Shown: piece after piece, positions 1 through 9,510 of the stretch
Position numbering within the stretch: the stretch's first letter is position 1
Layout of the letters: the number at the start of each line of letters is the position of its first letter
Assembly (NCBI GenBank): GCA_015501055.1
Contig: JADNYV010000967.1
Span: 1 to 11,736, forward strand
Length of the DNA stretch: 11,736 nt
Direction of reading: 5' to 3'
Source: Mucidula mucida
Lineage: Eukaryota; Basidiomycota; Agaricomycetes; Agaricales; Physalacriaceae
The notes under the pieces: model-generated
Told to the model about the DNA's origin: nothing
The model's database searches: none
The model's input: only the letters and a program-made list of their open reading frames with translations
Made by a program: the position numbers and the translations under genes

Positions 1-1
1 G

Positions 2-1152
2 CTGCCGGTGACTCTCGGGTCCCTTTGTCCTCGTCAGGAACGCTCGTTCGGGCTCCTCGCTATTCCCTTCGAAATGCAGTTTCCAACCGATATGGATCTC
101 ACGGGCGACAACAATGTCACTACCACCGTACCCCTCCCAGAGTCCATGCTAGAGCAGAATAGCCCAATCCAACTCGAGTACAAGGTCATCCTCACCATCC
201 ACCGAGGGAGGTTCCAATCACCGTTCAAGTAAGCTTTCTTTTTCCTCTAGAAATACATTATTTCTGACTGGCGCGGTCTGCAGAATACAAGCAGACGTGA
301 TATATACACCGCGAGTAACGCCGGGACCTCCCACGCCCGCCCGACAGCTAGCATATCATAACCACCGCGCGATACCTGGTCCTATCAGCGATCCCAAGGG
401 ATGGTTAATCACCGCGCCCATGCAGTGTCCCGGCAATCTGCGCGGCATTGAGGACGTGATGATCAGCGGGACAGTCAGTCTACCCTCTTGCCCTCCCTCA
501 CCTTTCCTCAAACTCACACACAAGTCTAGGTGTTTCTTCCTTCGCCGGTACGATCTATCTAGGGTGTGGCGCTTCTGTATTGAAACTCATCTCGCGATTG
601 TAGGCAACGTATACCCGGGGCACGGCAGTGCCGTGCAAAATACATGTGAACACGACGACGACGCGGAATATCAACGTCAAGGACCTCGTGACTATGCGTC
701 TATGTCGACGTATAACGTATCTGGATCCCAAAGTGGGTCGGAAGAAACGTCTTAAAGACTGCACCGAGAAAGTAAAGGTCGACATCTGCTCCGTCGTCTG
801 GTTCGCTTCGCGCCCCAAGGGCCGGGCCGTCACGCTGGAAGGCGAGCTCCACATACACCGCCAGCTCCCAGCGTCCGGCAGTTTTCCGCTGTTCAACGTC
901 GAGGTAACGTCTTGAGTTCATACCATTTGACAAGCCCGTTGATGGTGTTACCACTAGTACTACGTCGTGCTCATGGCATTTGAATCGGACGAGTTCACGC
1001 CGCTCGCCACCAAGCCCTTAATGAAGCGGAAGATTGAAGTTGCCACCGAGCTCCCCGCGGGCCCGATGCCTCCCCGCCCGGTGACTACCGAACCCCCGGC
1101 CAAGTGGCTCAAGACGTCTTATGATTCTATGACTCTTCAGACATATTTCTAG
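2..1152 (+). CDS. Arrestin-like domain protein, 3' part of gene (5' end outside window)
   Basis: The gene is already open at the window edge (frame starting at base 2), so its start is missing. My exon model is 2-228, 284-473, 530-547, 604-903 and 958-1149, with stop TAG at 1150-1152, giving about 309 residues. Introns are 229-283, 474-529, 548-603 and 904-957 (54-56 bp, GT-AG), and the reading frame is preserved throughout. The product is rich in alternating beta-strand pattern. It shows a proline-rich linker (TPRVTPGPPTP), a YTRGTAVPC strand-loop, and a basic strand beginning LCRRITYL, which together resemble the arrestin-like N-terminal-domain proteins I know from Agaricomycetes. Alpha-arrestins are usually cytosolic adaptors that direct ubiquitin ligases to membrane transporters, but I see no PPxY motif in this part, so that role is only inferred. 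The C-terminus is proline-rich and ends LQTYF. No frameshift was found, unlike in the other genes here. The family call is from remembered pattern and is moderately sure; the exon structure is firmer. Confidence 0.72.
530..547 (+). other. Probable 18-nt microexon of the arrestin-like gene
   Basis: An 18-nt exon encoding VFLPSP lies between two introns that are both 56 bp: 474-529 (GTCAGT to TCTAG) and 548-603 (GTACGA to TTGTAG). All junctions are phase 0. The alternative is a single 130-bp intron, 474-603, which also keeps frame. The microexon is favoured because 130 bp is more than twice any other coding-sequence intron in the window. It also places a beta-strand-like hexapeptide directly before the YTRGT motif, where arrestin-like relatives have one. 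Confidence 0.6.
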
Positions 1153-1491
1153 CGTTTCTTATTTAGCAGGTTTCTCTGTATACCCCCACCCCATTATGTA
1201 CTCTCAGTAGAATATCGTAGCTTCCCAACACTGTATCCTTAGTGCGCCACAATCTAAATCAATCCGCATGCTATCAATCAACTAATGTTTGACATCTTGA
1301 ACGTACTATATAATGAGCCATTAAGCACCTCGCAGCGTTGCTGTGAGAAAGTGCTGAATGAGAAGAGAAGCAAGAGACGATTTAAGGTCCTGAACGATAT
1401 TCGGTGTAGTTGTTTCTAGTTATTAGTATTAGCGAGGTAGTATGTCACGCTCTTGTTCCTCGATTGGACATGGAAGTCCAGCGCTTCGCCG

Positions 1492-1535
1492 TCACGGTGT
1501 TGCCTCGATTACTAATACATAGAATGCCACCGTGA
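1492..1535. repeat. 8-bp inverted repeat with 28-nt loop
   Basis: TCACGGTG at 1492-1499 is the exact reverse complement of CACCGTGA at 1528-1535. It could fold as a hairpin in either 3' UTR. A stem this short can arise by chance and no function is claimed. Confidence 0.35.
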
Positions 1536-1702
1536 GCCAAGAGTCCATCAGGTTTGTGCAATAATGATGAAACTTGGGGGCATGCTACTCGTTAAAAGAA
1601 GATCCTAAGATGTTCATCCCCAGCTGCGCCCTCTAGCGTTGGTTAGGGAAGTTGCTTTGTTTCCTTCCGTGTTCCTTTACCTTCATCGATGTTTCCTCGA
1701 AA

Positions 1703-1716
1703 GGGCGGCTCCGCCC
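1703..1716. repeat. GC-rich perfect 6-bp hairpin
   Basis: GGGCGG at 1703-1708 and CCGCCC at 1711-1716 form a 6-bp stem with a 2-nt spacer, in a locally AT-rich spacer. It is followed at once by the palindrome GAACGTTC (1720-1727). It lies about 210 bp downstream of the EF-3 stop on the minus strand. Its role is unknown; it could be a 3'-end or boundary structure, or chance. Confidence 0.4.
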
Positions 1717-1924
1717 CGTGAACGTTCAAAAAGGTTCGCTAGCCTCTCCTGACACACACCGCTCATCGTTCGAATGTCATAAGTAATCATTGCGTCGTAG
1801 GTAACGAAAATTAAGAAACATGAAAAATACACATATTGGAACAGACAACAAGGATAGAGCGCGGCCGACGCATAGATAGTGAGGAGAAAAAACAAGATGA
1901 GAAACCACCATACAACAAACTCGT

Positions 1925-4900
1925 TCAGAGCTCGTCATCAGTGATTTCCTCACCTCTCTTCTTACGTGCCATCCGCTCCTTCTTGAGCTTCCGTGCCTCT
2001 GCTGCTGTGATCTTCTTCTGCTTCTTGTTCTCGATCTTGTTACCCATAGCATCGTACTGATCTTCCTCGTCGCCGTCCTTCTTGTCAATGCGGGGACCGG
2101 CGCCCTGGCCTTCGACCCAGTTGTGGCCAGAAGCCTCAAGACGACCATCGCGCATTGCCCACACTTCCTTGCACAGTGACTCAGAAAAGTCCCGGTTGTG
2201 GGTGATGACAAGCACACCACCCTCGAAGACCTTGAGAGCTTCAATGAGTGCGGCGAGTGATTCACGATCGAGGTAGTCTGAAAGCGAATGTCAGTAATGA
2301 GAACACGAGCACGATCCCTGAATGAACTCACTAGTCGGCTCATCCAAGCACATAACGTGAGGTCGACGCCATGTTGCAGCACCGAGAACAATCTTGACCT
2401 TCTGTCCTCCAGAGAGACCCCTCATAGTGTTGTGGGAAACGAACTCAGGCTCGAGACCAAAGTCAGCGAAGTGCTTCTCAATCTCCCGACGAACGAGAGG
2501 ACGGAGAAGACCAAGGCGCTGAGCCTCTCTTGTGTCAACCTCGAGCACTTTCTAGAAACACAAGCAAATGTCAGCGAAAAACATGCGAGCTTGACAGAAA
2601 GGCTCACCTTTTCGAATCCACGCTTGATCAGGTCATCTCGTGGCAGCCAGACGTTCTCTGACGAACTGAGACCCTTGAACGACACCTCGTACTCGTACGA
2701 CTGCTTCAGCTTCTTCCTTGCGACAATCTCGTCGATCAACCGCTTCTGGCCCTCGATGACGACGACACCTCCATCCTTCATCTTCTGCATCTCCTCCTCA
2801 GAGATCTGGCGATTGGCCTTGGTCATCTCCTCCAAGTCCTCACCGGTCTGGTAACGCCATAGCATGTACTCAAGAGGCGTCTTGTCCAGGTGGTTATCGA
2901 TATGGTGGAAAGCATGTTGGGCGACGTAGCCAATGACCAAGTTGGGGTGCTTCCAGATTTCACCACCCTTGTTCGGCTCCATGTCGCCGATGAGGAGCTT
3001 GACGAGGGTAGATTTACCGGAACCGTTGGGGCCGAGGACGGCGACACGCGAAGAGAGGGATACCTGTAGAGTGATGTCGAAGAGTTGCTGTACGGGCTGT
3101 GTTGGGTACTGGAATCCAACTTTGCGCCTGAAAACAATATTAGAAAGTGAACTTGACAAGCAGATATTACCTACATCTTCAAGAGAGATTTCTCCTTGGT
3201 CTTGACACCCTCGAGCAGAGGTGGGTCAGGGAGCTTGAACCTGTAGTCCTCAGCAGCCTCGAGAGTATAGTATGACTTGGCCTCTGGAACCTGGGCAACG
3301 AACTTCTCGAGGTTACCGCGATATCTGCGGAGCTTGAAGCGGTTCAAGTGGAGAACGTCGGTGATGGTGTTGTTGAGGAAACTGGAGTCGTGAGACACGA
3401 TGACTGCAGATACGTGAATTAAGTGACGAATTAACGAAGGTAAACTTACTCGAAGTGCAAGTCTTGAGATTGGTGAGGTAGCCCTCCAACCAGGCAACGT
3501 TGACGACGTCCAAATGGTTAGTGGGCTCATCGAGGAGCAGGATGTCAGCCCTGAAAAGCATCGCACGAGCGAGGGCGAGTTTCATCTTCCAACCACCGGA
3601 CAGACTGCCGATAGCCTGCTGCTGGCGCTCATCGTTGAACCCGACGGAGGCGAGAGTCTCGATGACCTCGGTCTCAGTGGCGAGGATACGCTTGTCAGTC
3701 AATATGAACGAGAGGACAGAGGTATCTTCTTCGCTGCCATCAATGTCGTGCTCGACATAGAAGGTGCGGACGTCGTCGGGTGAGGGGAAACCTTCGACTT
3801 GGCTGCAGAACGTAAATCAGTAAGCGATTTGTCACAGATGACACGACGACGAACCCATTGGTGATAGCGCGCATGAGAGTGGACTTGCCGGTACCGTTCT
3901 TACCGCAGAGACCGTAGCGGTGACCACGCTTGAGGCGGAGAGTAGCCGTGTTGAGGAGAATCTTCGCACCATATGCCAAAGAGAACTGGCAGTTGCAAAG
4001 ATCCTCACCCTCCTCCTCATCCTCGAGAGCCTCGCCTTCGTCGACGTCCTCGGTGGCCGAGCGGACGACCCACTCACGAGAGACAGAGATAGGGTCGGGA
4101 GTCGAGGCTGCGAAAGCAAGATAAGGAGCCAAAGAGTCCCACTCGGGAACATCAAAGTTCTTGGCGTTGACGAGGTTAGCAGCAAGGGAGGAAGCGTAGA
4201 TGGCGGCAACGTGTGCGACGTGAGTCTCGCTGCCGAGCTTCTTGTAGACGGCAGTCAAAGAGTGTCCGAGCGAGCCGGTGTCAGCAACCTTCAAGGGAGG
4301 AAGGTCCGAACCATCGCCTTCGGGAACCTCTCCGACTTGACGAAGAGTAGCAATAGCCTTGCCAACAACACCACGGGCCTCAGGGTCACCGATAGAGCCT
4401 TCCACCTTGATCAGACCTGGAAGGAGTTTGGGGAGGAAAGGTCGGACGGTGACGGGAGAGTCCACGAGCTTGGCCATATTGTCGACGATGCTGTAAACGC
4501 AAGTTAGAGAAGGGTAAAGACAGACAAATTGAAACTTACACAGCGACTTTACGCTTGGTGGAAGTCAACTTCTCGCTGAGACCACGCGAGAGAAGGGGGG
4601 ACCATTAGAGAAAGCGTAGGAGAGTCTACTTCGGAAACGAATGTGGTGGCCGAGAGGAGCATGATGGTATTAGGCACCTCTTCGACAGGATTAATAAGAG
4701 CCTTGATGAGAGCGGGAATAAAGCGTTCAATATCCTTGTTGGAAACCAGAGCAGTAGCCTTTGTAAGCGAATCACGAGCAGCCTTCTTCACGTCGGCCTT
4801 GGTGTCCCAGATGACCTCGGAGAGTACGGGGATAATCTCGGGCATGAGCTTCGCCATCTGAACAGGCGCGCTCTTGACCAGCTGGTTGAGGATCACGAGG

Positions 4901-5410
4901 GAACCGGTCTTGATCTGCCATTTGCCGGCAGTTTTTGAGTTCGTGAAGAAGGGCGGGAAGAATGAGGGCGGTAGCCCAGGGGTTCATAGCTGCAACAAAC
5001 TCCCTGACGGCCTCGACGGCTGCTGTCCGGACAGCAGGCATCTTGTCGGCGAATGCTTCGAGAAGGGCGGCGTAGATTCCAGACTCGGCGAATATTGGCT
5101 CGAGGGCCTTGACTGCGCCAGACTTGGCGAGCGAGGCGATGGCATCGGCGGCGCCCTCTCGTGCAGCAGGTGACTTTTTGTCGGCGAGAGACTTGACGAC
5201 AGCTGGCGCGAAACCAGCTACGGTGAGAGCGTGTGGGCCCTCTTTTTGAGCAACAGCAGCGAGGGTGCTGGCTGCTGACTCGCGTGAAGACTTGTCGGCA
5301 ACAAAGAGTGCTGCGATATCGACCTGGCTGTCGGACGGGTGCATGGCAGCCTTGAGATCGGCAGGGGAGGGAATTGCAGAGGGTGAAGAGGTTGCTGTAG
5401 CAGCGGGCAT
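1925..5410 (-). CDS. TEF3: Translation elongation factor 3 (EF-3), ribosome-associated ABC-F ATPase
   Basis: EF-3 is the cytosolic fungal ATPase that promotes E-site tRNA release and eEF1A function during elongation. Exons are 5410-4540, 4490-3855, 3802-3450, 3403-3175, 3127-2608, 2551-2332 and 2277-1925, with six introns of 46-56 bp. Total is 3,180 nt after correcting two indels, or 1,059 residues, against 1,044 in yeast. Domains in order: Ala-rich start and HEAT repeats (to about residue 320), helical region, ABC1 with Walker [10 protein letters not shown] (486-494), LSGGW (569-573) and [12 protein letters not shown] (589-600), then ABC2 with GPNGSGKST (728-736), a chromodomain-like insert (about 815-865), LSGGQ (915-919) and CLDEPTN (937-943), and a Lys-rich tail ending TDDEL. 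The ATG at 5408-5410 has G at -3 and begins the family-typical N-terminus; the in-frame ATG at 5545 lies in the proposed leader intron. Two frame breaks occur: T5 at 4932-4936 (four fits) and G6 at 4595-4600 (five fits). Residues on both sides match the family closely, so I read these as sequencing errors in an intact gene. Confidence 0.96.
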
Positions 5411-5419
5411 GTCTATAAT

Positions 5420-5624
5420 CTGCACATCGATTTTTAGCGATTTTCCTGCGATTTCACATCGAAACACTTGCGCACCTTGGATGGAGGAATGATGGAAGAA
5501 AAATGGAGGGTGATGTGCAACAAAGGCTGGTAAGAAACAAGGCACGCTCTATATCTAAGGATGGCAAATCTGCCTGCTCGTCTTTCAGTACAGCAAAATC
5601 AAAGGGACGGCCAGCGATACTCAC
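5420..5624 (-). other. Putative leader (5' UTR) intron of EF-3
   Basis: On the minus strand AG|GTGAGTATCG at 5626-5615 is a near-perfect donor. TGTGCAG ending at 5420 is an acceptor nine bases before the start codon. This would be a 205-bp leader intron, about four times the coding introns. It would remove the in-frame upstream ATG at 5545. Upstream of the donor the minus strand is a CT-rich tract (complement of about 5638-5662), typical of a fungal transcription start region. Inferred from splice signals only. Confidence 0.5.
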
Positions 5625-6640
5625 CTCTACGGAGGATACGGAGGGAAGAGAGAGAGGTGGAGACGGCGTCAGCTGGACTGCCAGTTTTGTATGAGAAAAT
5701 TGTGGCAATTCAAACTCCGCTTTTGGATGGTTCCCATTCAATCGCGGACCTCGCATCTGATCTTTCTTGTGACTCTCCCCCGGCCATTTGTGGGGTAACA
5801 GTTCCGTTCACATACCCCGAGTCTCATTGAGCTTCTGTGGCACCTTAACCGACTCGAACCCCTCTTCTCAACTGCTCTATTTTTCACTTTCCTGGTTGTC
5901 CAAGGTCTAGATGGTCCAAATTGTCCGACTCGACTCTTGGTCATCTGTTCATATTCTAGACAGGAGGGACGCTAGCCGCCCTCTGGGCACCGCCGCGTGT
6001 CTTGCTGTGATATCATGACCTGCTCCGAATACTGCCTTGATACGACTCCGTCACGGTCCAGACGGAACTCTTTTATATTCCTCTGCTTCCATAACGGCTG
6101 TTCTTCGAGCCCGAACATGCGCTTCTTCGCCGGACTATCCTTAGCGATGTCCACGGCATCGTGTTCACCTTGTTTTCTGTTATGTTCATCTGCTATGTTC
6201 TCGGCCGGCCAGCTGACTCTCGCCACATTTCCAAGTCGTGTTGCACAGCAACGCGTTGTTCTTTACGTCCTCTGTAGACTCCGGGCTGTATTTCACTCAT
6301 CTGAGCCAGAACCACTGCCGCAAATCACGATTGTTGGCGCACGCTGAAACTACATCGCATCATGTTCATCATCACGTACTGCTATTCAGTTGCCATTCAG
6401 TTCATTTGGCTGCTTCACAACAGTGATCTGGTGGCGATGAACGAACGCGTCTCCTCCCTCCCGCTTCACATCTAATAAAGCTAGCTATGTCATGTTATTT
6501 CAGGTTGTGGATGAAGAGTCGTTTGTGAATAGACCAAGGTACAGTTCATTCTTCACTGTAGAGTTGAATCTCCTTTTCCGCGAATTCCATTTTTGTAACT
6601 TGATTTTCAACGTGCATGGTGTGTGCAGTACGTGCCGTCC
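5625..6640. other. Divergent intergenic region between EF-3 and V-ATPase; no confirmed gene
   Basis: The 1,461 bp between the two start codons (5411-6871) hold the promoters of two constitutively needed genes. The EF-3 side has the CT-rich tract near 5638-5662. Between about 5950 and 6430 several frames stay open on both strands: a plus frame 5997-6347, a minus frame 6226-5972, and a third plus frame from 6041 with one TAA at 6092 and a hydrophobic run at 6146-6210. None matches a family I recognise and no intron model joins them. Near 6474 an AATAAAG string occurs. I see no tRNA gene. Confidence 0.55.
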
Positions 6641-6648
6641 TTTATAAT
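6641..6648 (+). promoter_or_regulatory. Possible TATA element upstream of V-ATPase subunit a
   Basis: TTTATAAT lies about 225 bp before the V-ATPase start codon. A pyrimidine-rich stretch (about 6823-6840, CTCTCCTTTCTTTCTG) lies between it and the ATG and may mark the transcription start. The distance is on the long side, so this is tentative. Confidence 0.3.
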
Positions 6649-6871
6649 CAGATGAAGGCGAGGTCAATCGGATTTTATTGTATTTGAGATTCGATGATCT
6701 GATAGTGATTAATATTTCTTGCCAAAGTCGTGTCTTGACTCTATGTGAACTTGCGCTTTGGTGAAGGCAGTGTTTGCGCTTGCTTGGCAACGTCAAGGCG
6801 TGCCCATCGTTGCCGACGACGAGCTCTCCTTTCTTTCTGACCAACTCGCATAATTCTATCGCCGTCCAGCA

Positions 6872-9503
6872 ATGGCAGACGACTATCCCAGTCTGCTCCG
6901 TATGTTTTCCTTTGGCAGTGGTCAGCTCGTTATTGACGACGTGGATAGGTTCGGAGCAGATGAGCTTGGTGCAGCTATTTGTGCCCACCGAAGTCGCTCA
7001 TGACACCGTCGCCGAGCTTGGCGAACTCGGGAACATGCAATTCAAAGACGTGAGTATCTTCACAGCCGTTGGTAAAAATCAGCTTAACAAAGCTGCAAGT
7101 TGAATCCCAACGTCAATCCTTTCCAACGTTCATTTGTCGGCGAGATTCGGCGCATCGACGAAATGGCGCGTCGAGTAAGGTTCTTTTCTGCTCAGCTGGC
7201 TGCGGAAAAAGACGTTGTGCCCATTCGTCCCCTCTACGACTCGGCCCGTTGATTACTGTCGGTCCCCGAGCTGCCCAGACGATTGATGAGCTTGACGTTA
7301 CCCTCGCCGAGCATGAGTCCAGGCTGGTGAAGATGAATGAGAGTTACCAGACTCTCAGTACCAGGACCAGAGAACTGGTTGAGGCCAAGCATGTGCTGAG
7401 GGAAACTGCAGTTTTCTTCGATAGGGTTAGTCTGCTCTTCTGCTTCTCAAATGCTTGTTGACGTTCCACAGGCTCAAGGACAACAGACTGACATACGCAC
7501 CTCTTTTGATGAGAGTTCTGCGCCTCTCCTCCAACACGACGACCGAGAAAGCCAGTTCTCGGCTGGCGCAAACGTTCAGTTTGATTTAGAGTGGGTGTGC
7601 TATGCCTCTTGTTAGATTCTCTCTCAGCCATTATAGATTCGTCACCGGAACTTTGGACCGCGCGCGTATCCCTACATTTGAACGCGTTCTCTGGCGTGTT
7701 CTTCGTGGTAATCTCTACATGAATCACACGGATATCGTCGAACCATTTGTGGATCCTGCAACCGGCGCAGAGACTCGCAAGAATGTCTTCATTATCTTCG
7801 CCCACGGTGATGCTTTACTTGCCAAGATTCGCAAGGTCGCAGAATCTATGGGCGCCACTCTTTACCCTATCGACGCTAATGCGGACAAACGTGCCGAGGC
7901 CCTTCGCGAAGTCTCCATCCGTCTCGAAGATATTGAGACGGTGCTGTATAACACAGGCTCCAACCGCCGCTCCGAGATAGTCAGGATCGGGGAAAGCTTG
8001 CGCAGCTGGCAGGACGTAGTAAAGAAGGAGAAGCTGATTTACGAAACTCTAAACCTCTTCAACTACGATGTCCGGAGGAAGACTCTCATTGCCGAAGGAT
8101 GGGTACCCACTCGCGACATTACGACGATTCAGGTTGCCCTGCGCAGTGCTACCGAGGAATCTGGCACTTCGGTTCCACCCATCTTGCATGAGCTCAGGAC
8201 AAGCAAGACCCCGCCAACATACCACCGTACTAACAAGTTTACCGAGGGTTTCCAAACGATCATGGACAGCTACGGTATTGCTGCCTACCAAGAAGTTAAT
8301 CCTGGTCTCTTTGCGGTCGTCACGTTCCCATTCCTGTTCGCCATCATGTTTGGTGATATTGGACACGGATTCATTATTCTTTTCGCTGCCCTCTACATGA
8401 TTCTTGCCGAGCGCAAACTTGCCAAACAAGACTTGGGCGAGATTTTTGGTCAATTTTTCTTGTCAGTTTTCCTTCTAGTGCCAACGCAAATGCATGCTGA
8501 CATTTTGAACAGCGGTCGTTATATCATTCTTCTTATGGGCGCATTCTCTATTTATACGGGGCTGATGTATAACGATATCTTCTCCAAGTCTCTCCACCTG
8601 TGGCACTCTGCATGGGACTTCCCAGACGCTGACGGTGCTGGTAAGGTCGTTGGGACGATTGGTTCCCATAGATATCCCTTTGGTCTCGACCCAGGTTGGC
8701 ACGGCGCGGACAACAACCTGGTGTTCGTCAACTCGTACAAGATGAAGATGTCTATTGTATTGGGTGTTATTCACGTAAGTCCGTGGACCCATTCACTGAA
8801 AATTCTCTGACGGTTGATATGATCTAGATGACGTTCGCCCTATGCTTGCAAGTCCCGAATCATATCAAGTTCAAACGCCCCGTCGACATCTACGCCAACT
8901 TCATCCCCCAGATCATCTTCTTGATGTCCATCTTCGGCTACCTTGTCATATGTATCCTCTACAAGTGGTCAGTTGATTGGAGTCAGACCAGCGTCAAACC
9001 ACCTTCATTGTTGGTCATGTTGATTTCGATGTTCTTGTCGCCGGGTACTGTCGAGGAACCACTGTATCGTGGTCAGGGACCCATTCAAGTTGTTCTGTTG
9101 TTGCTGGCGGCCGTCTGTGTTCCGTGGTTGCTCATAACGAAGCCGTACATTCAATACAAAGAGATGAAGAAGATTCACGACCAAGGCTATGTCGGTCTCA
9201 ATCATGAAGCGCCTGCTCGTGACAGTTCGGACGAAGCGCTTGAAGGAGAGGAAGAGGGTAATGGACGTGCGATCGCTGAAGCTGCCGACGAGGAACATGT
9301 AAGTCACTTCCATACCATGCTGCGGATGTGAAACTGATAGTGCGGGCGCCCAGGAGGAACATGATTTTGGCGAGGTTGTGATTCATCAGATCATCCACAC
9401 TATTGAGTTTTGCTTGGGATGTATCTCGCATACAGCGTCATACCTGCGTCTGTGGGCGCTGTCGCTTGCCCATGCCCAGCTTAGTGAGGTGCTGTGGTCT
9501 ATG
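6872..9503 (+). CDS. VPH1: V-type H+-ATPase subunit a (Vo sector), C-terminus replaced at the 3' end
   Basis: Subunit a is the large membrane subunit of the Vo proton channel on the vacuole and other endomembranes, carrying the half-channels past the proteolipid ring. Exons are 6872-6899, 6949-7049, 7100-7425, 7472-7590, 7637-8461, 8513-8774, 8828-9298 and 9354-9503, with introns of 46-55 bp. This gives 2,283 nt (761 residues) after one correction. The ATG at 6872 gives [10 protein letters not shown], typical of basidiomycete orthologues, with G at -3 and +4. The N-terminal cytosolic half includes [15 protein letters not shown] and [19 protein letters not shown]. The membrane half begins near [38 protein letters not shown] carries Arg743, equivalent to the essential yeast Vph1 Arg735. 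One frame break lies at C3 7245-7247 (four fits). After LSEVLWSM (to 9503) V-ATPase homology stops abruptly: about 65-70 residues are missing, including the last membrane helix with the second conserved Arg. The frame runs on into P450 sequence. Confidence 0.95.
8462..8512 (+). other. Stop-free 51-nt intron in V-ATPase subunit a
   Basis: GTCAGT at 8462 and AACAG ending at 8512 remove 51 nt and restore [13 protein letters not shown], the conserved sequence. The intron length is a multiple of three and has no stop in the host frame. Retention would therefore insert 17 residues into a membrane region without truncation. Confidence 0.85.
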
Positions 9504-9510
9504 ATACACA
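9492..9510 (+). other. In-frame junction between V-ATPase and P450 coding sequence
   Basis: Up to ATG at 9501-9503 the peptide ([10 protein letters not shown]) is V-ATPase subunit a. From ATACACACG at 9504 it is P450 ([11 protein letters not shown]). No splice site or stop lies between. The V-ATPase peptide SEVLW resembles the P450 K-helix E-x-x-R peptide (typically E-x-L-R-hydrophobic-H), so the two genes may share a few bases at the break. See the findings for interpretation. Confidence 0.8.

Larger units (their letters stand above)
1153..1924. other. Convergent intergenic spacer (3' UTRs)
   Basis: This stretch separates the 3' ends of the arrestin-like gene (+) and EF-3 (-). It contains no convincing reading frame, and open frames here have no recognisable protein pattern. 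On the minus strand the part just after the EF-3 stop is T-rich, as expected for a fungal 3' UTR. Small inverted repeats are annotated separately. No tRNA or transposon ends were seen. Confidence 0.7.

Noticed and set aside
3920..4507. Long plus-strand open frame (195 codons) opposite EF-3
   Set aside because: It mirrors well-conserved EF-3 codons on the minus strand and matches no family pattern; it is a shadow frame.
4595..4936. Programmed ribosomal frameshifting or pseudogenization of EF-3
   Set aside because: Both breaks are single-base homopolymer changes like those in unrelated genes nearby, and flanking residues are strongly conserved. Sequencing error is simpler, though not proven.
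5411..5545. In-frame N-terminal extension of EF-3 from an ATG at 5545
   Set aside because: The peptide is unlike EF-3 N-termini, the region carries a good leader-intron acceptor at 5420, and the ATG at 5410 begins the family-typical sequence.
5838..5866. tRNA-like T-arm (GACTCGAACCCC) suggesting a minus-strand tRNA
   Set aside because: The flanking bases do not pair into a T-stem, and no acceptor stem or anticodon arm could be found.
6500..6988. Minus-strand open frame of 162 codons
   Set aside because: It overlaps the V-ATPase leader and first exons, shows no recognisable motifs and has no supporting context.
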